From NCBI GenBank assembly GCA_012838745.1, contig DUOS01000101.1:1-48683 (forward strand): a stretch of 48,683 bases of DNA, given 5' to 3'. Below the pieces are notes generated by a model that did no database searches, was not told where the DNA came from, and saw only the letters and a program-made list of their open reading frames with translations. The position numbers and the translations under genes are program-made. Of the stretch, positions 1 through 7,644 are shown in pieces; within the stretch, counting starts at the first letter, position 1, and each line of letters starts with the position of its first letter. This DNA is from Treponema sp. Its GTDB lineage: Bacteria > Spirochaetota > Spirochaetia > Treponematales > Treponemataceae.

Positions 1-587
1 AGTTCTTCTGGTTCAATTTGGACTAGATCAATATGGTCAGAGTCTTCTGTTTCCAATTCTATTGGTGCGAGAGCCTCTATGTCGTCTATGTCGTCTATGT
101 CGTCTAGGTCGTCTATGTCGTTAATGTCGTTAATGTCGTTAATGTCGTCTATGTCCTCTATGTCGTCTATGTCATCTATGTCGTCTATATTGAAATCAGG
201 AGTTTCGTCTAGTGATTTCTCGATTGTATCGCTAGTGTCGTCTTCCATATCAAAATCTTCTAAATTTATAACGGTATCTTCATTATTTTGAGAATCGGAT
301 TCTTGGTTAGGAGAGGCTTCAAAGGTTACTAGTTCAAGATCATCTTCCATATCCTGAATATCAGGAAGATCTCCGAAGTCGGAAATATCAGGAACATCTT
401 CAAAATCTGGCAATACGTTGTCATCTTGTATATAAGTATCTACATCTTCTACTTCTTCATAGGGTGAGGATACATCGCGAGGACCGCTCTTTACCCAAAC
501 ACCATACATATCCAATGCTTCTTTTTCATCATTGAAGTCATTAGGGAAAGAAGAGTCTCGTATTTCGTCATTATCAAAGTCCGGCAT
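1..587 (-). CDS. Acidic Asp-rich repeat protein, C-terminus cut by window edge
   Basis: The minus-strand frame is open from an ATG at 587 to the window edge, so the gene is partial and 195 residues are visible. The protein is very acidic, begins MPDFDNDEIRDSS and has no signal peptide or membrane segment. Residues about 134-169 are a tandem tripeptide repeat of the type Asp-Asp-Ile, with Asn, Glu or Leu variants. The ATG at 587 is preferred because GGGAG lies 8 nt upstream; an in-frame ATG at 593 sits only 2 nt after that element. A strong promoter lies upstream at 653-681. I recognise no family. Low-complexity acidic proteins can be flexible linkers or scaffolds, but that is inference and no function is claimed. 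Confidence 0.75.
   Translation of the reverse strand, partial: MPDFDNDEIRDSSFPNDFNDEKEALDMYGVWVKSGPRDVSSPYEEVEDVDTYIQDDNVLPDFEDVPDISDFGDLPDIQDMEDDLELVTFEASPNQESDSQNNEDTVINLEDFDMEDDTSDTIEKSLDETPDFNIDDIDDIDDIEDIDDINDINDINDIDDLDDIDDIDDIEALAPIELETEDSDHIDLVQIEPEE
79..186. repeat. 12-copy 9-bp tandem repeat inside a coding region
   Basis: Twelve consecutive 9-bp units, consensus atgtcgtct on the plus strand, run from 79 to 186. Variants are aggtcgtct, atgtcgtta (three in a row), atgtcctct and atgtcatct. The period is a multiple of three, so gain or loss of a unit keeps the minus-strand frame and changes only the number of Asp-Asp-Ile units. Near-identical neighbouring units suggest slippage or recent duplication. 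Confidence 0.95.
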
Positions 588-652
588 TATCATCGCTCCC
601 GAAATAAATGGTTTTCTACTTAACTTATCGGCAGGTGGAAGCTAATTATTTA

Positions 653-681
653 ACTGTATATTACCACCAGCGCCCTGTCAA
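653..681 (-). promoter_or_regulatory. Sigma-70 promoter for the acidic repeat gene
   Basis: On the minus strand TTGACA (681-676) is followed after exactly 17 nt by TACAGT (658-653). The predicted transcript start near 646 gives a leader of about 59 nt ending in a GGGAG Shine-Dalgarno before the ATG at 587. It lies in the divergent gap shared with the DivIC-like gene. Confidence 0.7.
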
Positions 682-724
682 TAATATTCAAGGTTTTCAT
701 CTTGTGTGCCGTTATTGTTATTGT

Positions 725-1177
725 ATGAAGTATTTAAGAATTGTGCTACCGCTCTTTTTGGGCACACTGATTTATTCATTACTCAGTTTCTCTGCTGGTC
801 CTAAAGGGTTTTGGCCTTTTTCGCAGTTAGAAGTTGAATATACGCGCATTAACCAAAATCTTGAAACTCTACAGAATATTAATGGGTCTCTTGAAGCAAG
901 ATTAGCCAATCTTACCTCAGATTCCGACACTATTTCTGTATATGCCCATGAACTTGGTTATATTCACGAAGGTGAAAAATTAATTAAACTCGCTGGTTTT
1001 ACCGGTGGAATTGATCGAACCTTGTATTCTGGGTCTGCACTTGAGTCGAGAATCCCCCAATACGTTCCAGAATGGATATGCAAAATCACAGGAATTCTTT
1101 TCGGATTACTTTCTTTTTTTGTAATGGATCTTTTTAAAAGGAAATATACTCATGATAATAAAAAAAGAAGATGCTGA
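725..1177 (+). CDS. DivIC/FtsB-like septum formation initiator protein
   Basis: This 150-aa protein has a short cytoplasmic start, one N-terminal membrane segment (about residues 5-22) and then a coiled-coil-like stretch rich in Leu, Asn and Glu. It ends in the family-typical block with YAHELGYIHEGEKLIKL, where YARELGY-like text is usual for DivIC/FtsB. A second hydrophobic segment near residues 116-136 and a basic tail follow, which is unusual for the short FtsB family. Members sit with FtsL and FtsQ in the division complex. The frame extends upstream to 608, but the ATG at 725 puts the membrane anchor at the N-terminus as expected. No clear Shine-Dalgarno precedes it, so the start is uncertain. 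The 3' end overlaps the next gene by 26 nt. Confidence 0.7.
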   Translation: MKYLRIVLPLFLGTLIYSLLSFSAGPKGFWPFSQLEVEYTRINQNLETLQNINGSLEARLANLTSDSDTISVYAHELGYIHEGEKLIKLAGFTGGIDRTLYSGSALESRIPQYVPEWICKITGILFGLLSFFVMDLFKRKYTHDNKKRRC

Positions 1178-1718
1178 TTCTATAGACAGAGTATCCAGAT
1201 GTTTAAAAAAAAACGCACTTGTAGTACTTCCAACTGATACTATATATGGGTTTTCTGCCATCGCACCACAAGGCGCAAGCAAAATTTTGCATGTTAAGGG
1301 TCGCGACGAAGGTAAATCATTTATACAACTACTTGCACAACCGGAAGACCTATATACCTACCTAGTGGGAAAATTTAATCCGGCACTTCTTTCTTTATGG
1401 CCAGGAGCGGTAACTTATATAGTAAAAACGAAACATAATACAACCACGGCATTTCGTTGTCCGGGTGATTCGTGGTTGCGCTCTGTAATAGAAAAAACCG
1501 GAAGTCCGTTATATTCAACAAGCGTAAATCGCACGGGTGAACATCCATTTAACAACATAGAAAAAATAATTAGAGAATTTGGAACAATCGCGGAATGTAT
1601 TGTAGACGCGGGAACCTTGCCGTTCAGCTCAGCATCAACTATTGTTGATACAATAAAGGGTAGCGTAATTCGTCAGGGTGGGGTTGTCGTACCAGAAGAA
1701 TATTTCAAAATACTATAA
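1152..1718 (+). CDS. tsaC: YrdC/Sua5-family threonylcarbamoyl-AMP synthase
   Basis: At 188 aa this is a single YrdC domain without the C-terminal Sua5 domain. The PTDTIYGFSA segment near residue 27, the KGRDEGKS nucleotide-binding segment near residue 49 (KxRxxxK in the family) and the SSASTIVDT segment near the C-terminus all match YrdC proteins. The enzyme makes threonylcarbamoyl-AMP from threonine, bicarbonate and ATP for the t6A37 modification of ANN-decoding tRNAs. It overlaps the DivIC-like gene by 26 nt and is probably translated from the same message. A YciO-type paralogue with another role cannot be excluded, but the KxR motif favours TsaC. It converges with the next minus-strand gene with no spacer. 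Confidence 0.8.
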   Translation: MIIKKEDADSIDRVSRCLKKNALVVLPTDTIYGFSAIAPQGASKILHVKGRDEGKSFIQLLAQPEDLYTYLVGKFNPALLSLWPGAVTYIVKTKHNTTTAFRCPGDSWLRSVIEKTGSPLYSTSVNRTGEHPFNNIEKIIREFGTIAECIVDAGTLPFSSASTIVDTIKGSVIRQGGVVVPEEYFKIL

Positions 1719-2630
1719 CTAATCTCGAACCCACGATACCGGTCGCTCGTCATTTTCCATTTTCAAAATATTTTTTCCGTCATTTTTTATAATAACTGTT
1801 TTCTTTGTTCCAGAAAGAGTTTTTTGATCCTTTGATATTAAAAACCTCCATTCTAAAGGCGGTGCCACATTGACTGCTTGTTTTGCTACCGGATCGGGAA
1901 GGTTATCAAACTGACGAGGATTGGAACTTCCTTTTTGACGAACAATGAGGTCTCCATTAGAAACAATTACTTCTAGAGAGAGCGATACACCACTTGAAAG
2001 AACAGCTACTCCGCGGCCACCTCGTAACAGCATAATCTTTTCTATGCCGTCTTCACCACGCCATGAGCCTGCTAGAGAATCTATATTAGTTACCGAAACA
2101 AGTGCCTTTTCTTCCAGAGTGGAAGTATCAGTTACAATAGGTTTTTCCTGCCTATTACGAACAAACACTGGTTCGTCTGGGTCAGGCAAACGAATTGATT
2201 GATCAAACAAGTCTCGAACAAGAATACGAGACTCAAGTAATATTCGATTAGAATTTTCATAAACACGCGAAATAAGGCGGGTTACACCGAAAGGGCCACC
2301 TTTAAGAACTAATTCTAACTTAATTCCATCAGGTTGACTGGTCATAGTTCCAAAAAATGCATAATCAGTACCATCTGGCACACCAAAATCAAGTGGAGGG
2401 GAATCGGAACGCATATCCACAATTCGATACGTTCGTAGTTCCCGAATAAAAGAATACACTAGATCATCAACAGTCATAGAAATATTGTCGTTAAGATCGT
2501 TTGAAAATAGAGAAAAAACAGCTACCGAAGGGAGAGACTGTGCATAAACAATTGAAGATAAAAAGAAAAACATGCAGAATATGACGAGGATACGTTGTAC
2601 TTGGTTCACGTCTCTCTTATTTTTATCCAT
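1719..2630 (-). CDS. Exported protein of unknown function, TolB/LpoB N-domain-like
   Basis: This 303-aa protein starts with basic residues and a hydrophobic stretch (about residues 12-30) ending VYAQS, a good signal peptidase I site, so it is probably periplasmic. The next segment, with VAVFSLFSND and a later YRIVDMR, resembles the helix-strand layout of TolB-N/LpoB-type domains, in which exported proteins form a small alpha/beta fold; this is a weak similarity by eye. The C-terminal third contains LAGSWRGEDGIEKIML, which looks like a small beta-barrel. The ATG at 2630 is chosen over upstream in-frame starts because AAGGA precedes it and it gives a clean signal peptide. It overlaps the smpB stop by 8 nt, suggesting translational coupling. 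I do not recognise a named gene. Confidence 0.65.
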   Translation of the reverse strand: MDKNKRDVNQVQRILVIFCMFFFLSSIVYAQSLPSVAVFSLFSNDLNDNISMTVDDLVYSFIRELRTYRIVDMRSDSPPLDFGVPDGTDYAFFGTMTSQPDGIKLELVLKGGPFGVTRLISRVYENSNRILLESRILVRDLFDQSIRLPDPDEPVFVRNRQEKPIVTDTSTLEEKALVSVTNIDSLAGSWRGEDGIEKIMLLRGGRGVAVLSSGVSLSLEVIVSNGDLIVRQKGSSNPRQFDNLPDPVAKQAVNVAPPLEWRFLISKDQKTLSGTKKTVIIKNDGKNILKMENDERPVSWVRD

Positions 2631-3093
2631 TGTTCCTTGTGCGGATTTCCCGCTGAAGATCCCTTTTGACATCACGATCACGGATATCCGATCGTTTGTC
2701 AAACAGTTTTTTACCTCGGCAAATACCAAGGTTTACCTTTATTATACTGTTTTTTAGATAAAAATCGAGGGGTACGAGGGTAAAGCCTTTTTCATCTACT
2801 TTTCTTGCCAAGCGTTTTATTTCATCGCGATGAAGCAATAACTTTTTAGGACGATATGGATCATGATTAAAAACAGACGAATATACATAGGGAGTAATGT
2901 GTAATCCCATAAGCCATACTTCACCATTACGAATTTCGGCAAAAGAATCAGGAAAAGACATGTTTCCAGCTCGGATAGACTTTACCTCTGTTCCTTGGAG
3001 AACAATTCCACATTCGATAGATTCTTCAATAGCATAATTAAAACGGGCCTTACGGTTTTTTGCCAATATTTTAACCGGTGTTGTATTACTCAT
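2623..3093 (-). CDS. smpB: SsrA-binding protein SmpB
   Basis: SmpB binds tmRNA and brings it to stalled ribosomes in trans-translation. The 156-aa protein has the usual length. It shows the N-terminal ILAKNRKARFNY, the central GIVLQGTEVKSIR and NMSFPDSFAEI blocks of the OB-fold, VPLDFYLKN, and the basic tail GICRGKKLFDKR followed by an Arg/Lys-rich end that folds on the ribosome. The frame continues upstream to a GTG at 3123, but family alignment and the promoter favour the ATG at 3093. That ATG lies 7 nt after a TATAAT box and has no Shine-Dalgarno, so the mRNA is predicted to be leaderless. No ssrA gene is in this window. Confidence 0.95.
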   Translation of the reverse strand: MSNTTPVKILAKNRKARFNYAIEESIECGIVLQGTEVKSIRAGNMSFPDSFAEIRNGEVWLMGLHITPYVYSSVFNHDPYRPKKLLLHRDEIKRLARKVDEKGFTLVPLDFYLKNSIIKVNLGICRGKKLFDKRSDIRDRDVKRDLQREIRTRNNG

Positions 3094-3100
3094 TACAGGA

Positions 3101-3130
3101 ATTATATGAATTAGCTTACACACTTGTCAA
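3101..3130 (-). promoter_or_regulatory. Consensus promoter, predicted leaderless start of smpB
   Basis: TTGACA (3130-3125), an 18-nt spacer and TATAAT (3106-3101) are read on the minus strand, both boxes matching the sigma-70 consensus exactly. Only TCCTGTA separates the -10 box from the smpB ATG at 3093, so transcription should begin at or one base before the start codon. The -35 box overlaps the plus-strand -35 box of the divergent gene. Confidence 0.8.
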
Positions 3131-3152
3131 CGATGCAAGACAATGGTAAAAT
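3124..3152 (+). promoter_or_regulatory. Promoter of the signal peptidase homologue and hemW
   Basis: TTGTCA (3124-3129), a 17-nt spacer and TAAAAT (3147-3152) each match the sigma-70 consensus at 5 of 6 positions. The -35 box overlaps the smpB -35 on the other strand because TTGTCAA is nearly self-complementary. A second TATAAT at 3161-3166 with AAGACA 18 nt before it is an alternative. Either way a leader with AGAGG precedes the ATG at 3189. Confidence 0.6.
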
Positions 3153-3188
3153 TCTATTTCTATAATTACAACAAAAAAGAGGTTGCAC

Positions 3189-3926
3189 ATGCCCGCCAAA
3201 TGGCACAAATATTCGTACACAGCACAACGAGATGAACGGCGAACCTTTATTGCTATTATCGTCTTTTTAGTTTTTTCGCTCGTTTTGTTTACGCTCATAC
3301 ACAATTACGCAGTTACTATGTATAAACTTCAAGCCAAAACCATGGAGCCTACGCTCTATAGTGAAGAAAGAATAATTTCTTCACCACTGTATTCCGCACA
3401 TCCAGGAGAAAAAACGGGGTTTTCCTTGTTTTTTTCTTCAGAAAGAGGGGATATCGTCGTTATATCACCAATTAACACCGATAGCCAGGGAACACTCAAG
3501 ACGGCATTCCGTTCTATTGTCTCGTTTATTACCTTTCAAAAGTTCAGGCCTTTCTCGTCTGAAGATACTCCGGGAAAAAAACCGGTTATACGTCGGCTTT
3601 TAGGGTACCCTGGAGATAGTCTCTACATGGATAATTTTATACTGCATATTAAACCTGCAGACTCGTCTCATTATTTAACTGAATTTGAATTAGTATCCAA
3701 TCCCTATGAATTGCGTATTGATCCACTTCCTGATGGTTGGAACACAAACATGCCTTTTTCAAACTCTTTTGAAGAAATTACCCTTGGGACTAATGAATAT
3801 TTTGTTCTTTGTGATAATCGCTCTATGGCAAGCGACTGTCGTATTTGGGGTCCTATTACCCGAGAGCGCATAGTAGGAAAGGTTTTGTTTCGTTACTGGC
3901 CATTTAAACGGTTTGAAAAGTTTTGA
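3189..3926 (+). CDS. S26-family signal peptidase I homologue with substituted catalytic dyad
   Basis: Type I signal peptidases cleave exported preproteins with a Ser-Lys dyad. This 245-aa protein has one N-terminal membrane anchor (about residues 19-39). It then has the family boxes: box B (KTMEPTL, residues 50-56), box D (IRRLLGYPGD, with Arg at 135) and box E (CDNRSMASDCRIWGP) followed by an IVGK segment. The catalytic Ser before Met-x-Pro-Thr is Thr51 here, and the dyad Lys that normally starts KR in box D is Arg135. It may therefore be inactive or altered. AGAGG lies 6 nt before the ATG at 3189; an in-frame TTG at 3183 abuts that element and is less likely. The hemW frame follows almost directly. 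Confidence 0.8.
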   Translation: MPAKWHKYSYTAQRDERRTFIAIIVFLVFSLVLFTLIHNYAVTMYKLQAKTMEPTLYSEERIISSPLYSAHPGEKTGFSLFFSSERGDIVVISPINTDSQGTLKTAFRSIVSFITFQKFRPFSSEDTPGKKPVIRRLLGYPGDSLYMDNFILHIKPADSSHYLTEFELVSNPYELRIDPLPDGWNTNMPFSNSFEEITLGTNEYFVLCDNRSMASDCRIWGPITRERIVGKVLFRYWPFKRFEKF

Positions 3927-3937
3927 ACGAAGACGCA

Positions 3938-5080
3938 ATGCCTTCACTGTATATTCATGTTCCTGTTTGCAAAAAGAAGTGTGATTACTGTGATTTTTAT
4001 TCTATACCGCTTTCAACACTTTCCCAATCACCTGAATCCATAACTACAAGCATTACGGATTCATTAATTGAGGAAATAGAAACTCGTAGCGGTACATTGG
4101 GAGTTTCTCAATGGAATACTGTATTTATTGGGGGAGGGACCCCGAGTTTGCTTCCACCGCGGGATCTTCTTCGTTTGGGCGCAGCCTTTACTGCTAAAAG
4201 CGAAGTAACAATAGAAGCAAATCCAGAAAGTATTACTGATCTGTGGTTAGATGTCTGCGCAGAAGCCGGTATTACCCGTATTTCAGTGGGTATACAAACG
4301 TTGCACACACCTCTTTTGGATGCAGTGGGTAGGCGTGGCAGCGCTCAAGGAAACCGAGATGCCCTTGCCCGAATTTCTCGCCGCTGGAAAGGATCCTTTT
4401 CAGTGGATTTGATGTGCGGTTTACCTGGTCAAACTAAAAAGATGCTCCTTGAGGATATTGAAGAAGTAAGCAAATATCCGGTTAACCATGTATCTTTATA
4501 TTCATTAATCATTGAACCTACTACTCCGCTAGCACAACGCATAGCACACTCACCTGAGCCTCTGTTACCCCCAGATGAAGAAGTTCTATGGTTTAGCGCT
4601 CGGCAAACACTAGAAGAGCGGGGCTTTAGGCAATATGAAATATCTAACTTTGCCCAACCGGGTGGAGAGTCCGCACATAATCTAATTTACTGGCATATGG
4701 GTTCATATATAGGAGTTGGCCCTTCTGCTGTAGGCACCATTCAAAACGGCGACAAATCCATACGGTATACCAATAAAAGAGACCTTGCCGCATGGCTTAA
4801 AAACCCTATTGAGCAGCAAATAGTTGAAGAAATTTCACGAACCGACACTATTATAGAAGTATTGCTCATGGGTTTTCGACTCAGAGATGGAATTGCCCGA
4901 AAATCATTTAAGGATCGTTTTGGAAAAGATATACTGGACTATATTGGTATAACCGCTCGCAATTGGCAAAAGAAAGCCCTCTTCTTCGTTACAGAAGAAA
5001 CAGTAGGTCTTACCCGAGAAGGGTTACCTATACTGGATCGCTTTCTTTCAGATTGCCTAGAAGAAATAAATCCAGACTGA
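3938..5080 (+). CDS. hemW: HemW-like radical SAM protein (CPO-related)
   Basis: The protein is 380 aa, typical of HemW. It begins MPSLYIHVPVC and carries the radical SAM CxxxCxxC cluster site at Cys11, Cys15 and Cys18, followed by Asp-Phe as in HemW rather than the extra Cys of HemN. The GGGTPS box, the ISVGIQTL segment and the FRQYEISNFAQPG segment are family signatures, and a HemN C-terminal domain follows. HemW is regarded as a heme chaperone and not a coproporphyrinogen oxidase, so annotation as HemN would be wrong. An in-frame TTG at 3923 overlaps the upstream stop, but the ATG at 3938 matches family N-termini. It converges with the helicase gene with a 2-nt gap. Confidence 0.88.
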   Translation: MPSLYIHVPVCKKKCDYCDFYSIPLSTLSQSPESITTSITDSLIEEIETRSGTLGVSQWNTVFIGGGTPSLLPPRDLLRLGAAFTAKSEVTIEANPESITDLWLDVCAEAGITRISVGIQTLHTPLLDAVGRRGSAQGNRDALARISRRWKGSFSVDLMCGLPGQTKKMLLEDIEEVSKYPVNHVSLYSLIIEPTTPLAQRIAHSPEPLLPPDEEVLWFSARQTLEERGFRQYEISNFAQPGGESAHNLIYWHMGSYIGVGPSAVGTIQNGDKSIRYTNKRDLAAWLKNPIEQQIVEEISRTDTIIEVLLMGFRLRDGIARKSFKDRFGKDILDYIGITARNWQKKALFFVTEETVGLTREGLPILDRFLSDCLEEINPD

Positions 5081-5082
5081 AA

Positions 5083-7608
5083 TCATTTAAAAAATGTATT
5101 TAGCTTTGCGTATAATCGTCCAATAGTATCCTTAGCATTGCGATCAATAGAATCTTCGGATTCACCAATGAGGGTTTCAAGACTCGAAATTGATTCATTA
5201 AGCGCAGTATGGAAACCACGAGAACACTTGTACCAGTATCTACCATCACCGTCAGTAAAAAGGCAGAGAAAGCCAAGTTCGCGGCTCTTTTCTTTAGCAA
5301 CCGTTACCCGAAACACCCAAGAGAGGCTTGCAATCAGTTCGGCAAAGTCTTCGGAAAAAACATAGTTCCTTTTTCTTGGCCACGCATCTTTTTGTACTGG
5401 ACGCAGATCAAATGAACTTGCGATTCGGATAATCAAGTCAAGTTTTTCTCCAACAAGTAATTCATATTTTCCAATGATAATTTTCCCACGCAATCCTGCA
5501 AGCTGGTGCATATAGGATCCCGATCTCTCCATTGAAGAAAGAGCGGCGTTAAGGGGTTCTAACGAAAGATTGACTTGTTTTTTACCCTTAATTTTTACAA
5601 TGGGAAATGAGTGCCCACCAATTACTAAGGTTGAATCGTCTCTTTTAGCATCTCGAACTGTAGTAGGTTTGTCAGTTTTTCGAGCAGTACGTTCCTTCCC
5701 ACCTTTTTTTCCTCGAGGAAGCAAACTATCAGCGAGATCTGGGTTAATTTTTGCAAGGATTTCCCTAGTGAGGGGAGAAACAGACATTGCATACATGCGA
5801 CTTGTTCGAACAATTTCGCCGGCAACAATAAACTGTGGGCTTTCTCTAAACATGCAGGATCCGGGGTGTATTTGTATACGTTCTGCTGTTAAGCTGCGAA
5901 AAGAATCACGACCATCTCGAACACACACAAACTGAATCATTCCTGTAGCGACGCAGGCGAGATAATCTTCTATAGCACCACCAGAGGATATGGGTACACC
6001 CATATCTGAAACAATAAGCTCTAGTTGTTCTTTTATATTAGAAATTTCTGCCATTACTCGTTCATCAAGAAAGCTAATTTCGCAAAATTTGACCGGATTC
6101 TTTGCTCGATTGTACATCCGAAATATTCTCAAGAAAGAAACATAATCGCCAGTTGGTTCCCTAAATCCCTGATGTGCTTTGCGAGCATCCATTTCTTTTC
6201 CTGGCGGTAAGACAAACGGATTCTTCGCCGAAAGAAAGGCTGCTGCTATGAGCACCTCTTCCACAACAGCGGGGTATTTAAGAATAGCTTCAACAATAAT
6301 TCTAGACTGCCGGGGTTGGAGTGGGAACTGACACATCATTTGACCAATTTTAGAAAGAGAATTGTCTGTTTCAATGGCTTGCAAAAGGGTGAGAGTGTCC
6401 TTTGCACCAAGCATACCTTCGCGAGATGGTGGAGAAATAAATGAAAACGTATCAAAGTCTGTTATTCCGAGCTCAGACATCCTCAGCACAACTTCTGATA
6501 AATCAGTTCGATATATTTCCTCAGTAGTATATAAGGGTCTAGATTCAAAATCTTTTCGTTCAAAAAGCCGGTAACAGGATCCTTCACGTGTGCGCCCTGC
6601 ACGACCACGCCGTTGATTGCAAGACGCCCGAGATACGGGTACTTCAACCAAGCTCGATGTGTAGGTATGGGGGTTATAAAAGTTTAGCTTTGCTAAGCCT
6701 GAATCAATAACCGAGGTAATACCATCTATAGTTATAGAAGTTTCCGCAATATTAGTAGAAATAACTACCTTAGTTTTTCCAAATGGCGGATCATGAAAGA
6801 CGCGTTCCTGTTCTTCCTTAGGCAATCTTCCATAAAGAGGTAGTACGTGAAGTTTAGAATACCAATGCTCTTGGGATATACGTTCAACACAGGTTTTTAT
6901 AGCTCTTTGTCCCGGTAGGAAAATCAGTATGTCACCATCACGATCCTCATCCATAATGCGTGATATTATAGAAGTAATTTTTTCCATGAGGGCTGCTTCG
7001 GCTTCAAAAAAACCACCGGTAACGGGAACTTCTGGAGCGTCATAAACAATAGTAACGGGGTAGGTGATTGCGTCAATTTTTACAACAGGGCAATCATCAA
7101 AATAGGTTGAAAACATTTCTGTATTGATGGTTGCTGATGAAACAACGACCTTAAAATCGTGGCGTTCGGCCATAACCCGTTTGAGCAAACCCAGAATAAA
7201 GTCAATATTGAGGCTTCGTTCATGTGCCTCGTCTACTATTATCATTGAGTACTTGCTGAGCCAGGGATCAAGTTTCATTTCTTGAAGCAAGATTCCATCA
7301 GTCATAACCTTAATACGAGTAGTTAGGTCTGTCATATCTTCAAAACGCATCTTGTACCCAACCAAACCGGGCAGGGGAGTTTCAAGCTGTTTTGCAATAA
7401 ATTCGCTTACGGAAAGGGCAGCAATCCTACGCGGTTGTGTAACACCAACGATGCCGCTCGACGTATAACCCGCCTCATGAAAAATTATAGGAAGCTGGGT
7501 TGTCTTTCCTGAACCAGTTGGGCTTTCAATAACAAGAACCTGGTTGTGCGATAACATATCCAGAATTCGTTGTTTTTGCAGATATACAGGTAGTTCGTGT
7601 GGTTTCAT
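5083..7608 (-). CDS. DEAH-box RNA helicase, HrpA/HrpB-like
   Basis: This 841-aa superfamily 2 helicase shows Walker A (SPTGSGKTTQLP, about residues 30-41), the DEAH box (VDEAHERSLNIDFILG) and motif III Ser-Ala-Thr. Motifs V and VI include STNIAETSITIDG and QRRGRAGR. A helicase-associated (HA2) domain follows, and the last 200 residues have no motif I recognise. It lacks the long C-terminal region of E. coli HrpA (about 1300 aa) and is closer in length to HrpB, so no symbol is assigned. Family members act on RNA in ribosome or mRNA metabolism. The ATG at 7608 stands 7 nt after a TATACT box without a well-placed Shine-Dalgarno. The upstream CapA-like gene ends 27 nt before it. Confidence 0.88.
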   Translation of the reverse strand: MKPHELPVYLQKQRILDMLSHNQVLVIESPTGSGKTTQLPIIFHEAGYTSSGIVGVTQPRRIAALSVSEFIAKQLETPLPGLVGYKMRFEDMTDLTTRIKVMTDGILLQEMKLDPWLSKYSMIIVDEAHERSLNIDFILGLLKRVMAERHDFKVVVSSATINTEMFSTYFDDCPVVKIDAITYPVTIVYDAPEVPVTGGFFEAEAALMEKITSIISRIMDEDRDGDILIFLPGQRAIKTCVERISQEHWYSKLHVLPLYGRLPKEEQERVFHDPPFGKTKVVISTNIAETSITIDGITSVIDSGLAKLNFYNPHTYTSSLVEVPVSRASCNQRRGRAGRTREGSCYRLFERKDFESRPLYTTEEIYRTDLSEVVLRMSELGITDFDTFSFISPPSREGMLGAKDTLTLLQAIETDNSLSKIGQMMCQFPLQPRQSRIIVEAILKYPAVVEEVLIAAAFLSAKNPFVLPPGKEMDARKAHQGFREPTGDYVSFLRIFRMYNRAKNPVKFCEISFLDERVMAEISNIKEQLELIVSDMGVPISSGGAIEDYLACVATGMIQFVCVRDGRDSFRSLTAERIQIHPGSCMFRESPQFIVAGEIVRTSRMYAMSVSPLTREILAKINPDLADSLLPRGKKGGKERTARKTDKPTTVRDAKRDDSTLVIGGHSFPIVKIKGKKQVNLSLEPLNAALSSMERSGSYMHQLAGLRGKIIIGKYELLVGEKLDLIIRIASSFDLRPVQKDAWPRKRNYVFSEDFAELIASLSWVFRVTVAKEKSRELGFLCLFTDGDGRYWYKCSRGFHTALNESISSLETLIGESEDSIDRNAKDTIGRLYAKLNTFFK

Positions 7609-7615
7609 ACTAATA

Positions 7616-7644
7616 AGTATAGTCCTTCATGTCGTTCAGGGCAA
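7616..7644 (-). promoter_or_regulatory. Promoter predicted to give a leaderless helicase mRNA
   Basis: TTGCCC (7644-7639), a 17-nt spacer and TATACT (7621-7616) on the minus strand are followed by TATTAGT and then the helicase ATG at 7608. The -35 match is only 3 of 6 and it overlaps the last two sense codons of the upstream CapA-like gene. An AAGGA sits 14 nt before the ATG, too far to be convincing. Confidence 0.55.

Noticed and set aside
79-186. CRISPR-like tandem repeat
   Set aside because: Units are 9 bp with no spacers and lie in a coding frame.
79-291. Plus-strand frame of Met-Ser-Ser repeats
   Set aside because: It is the antisense reading of the 9-bp repeat; the minus strand has the longer open frame, a promoter and a Shine-Dalgarno.
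3093-3123. Upstream GTG start for smpB
   Set aside because: It lies within the promoter spacer and adds residues absent from the SmpB family.
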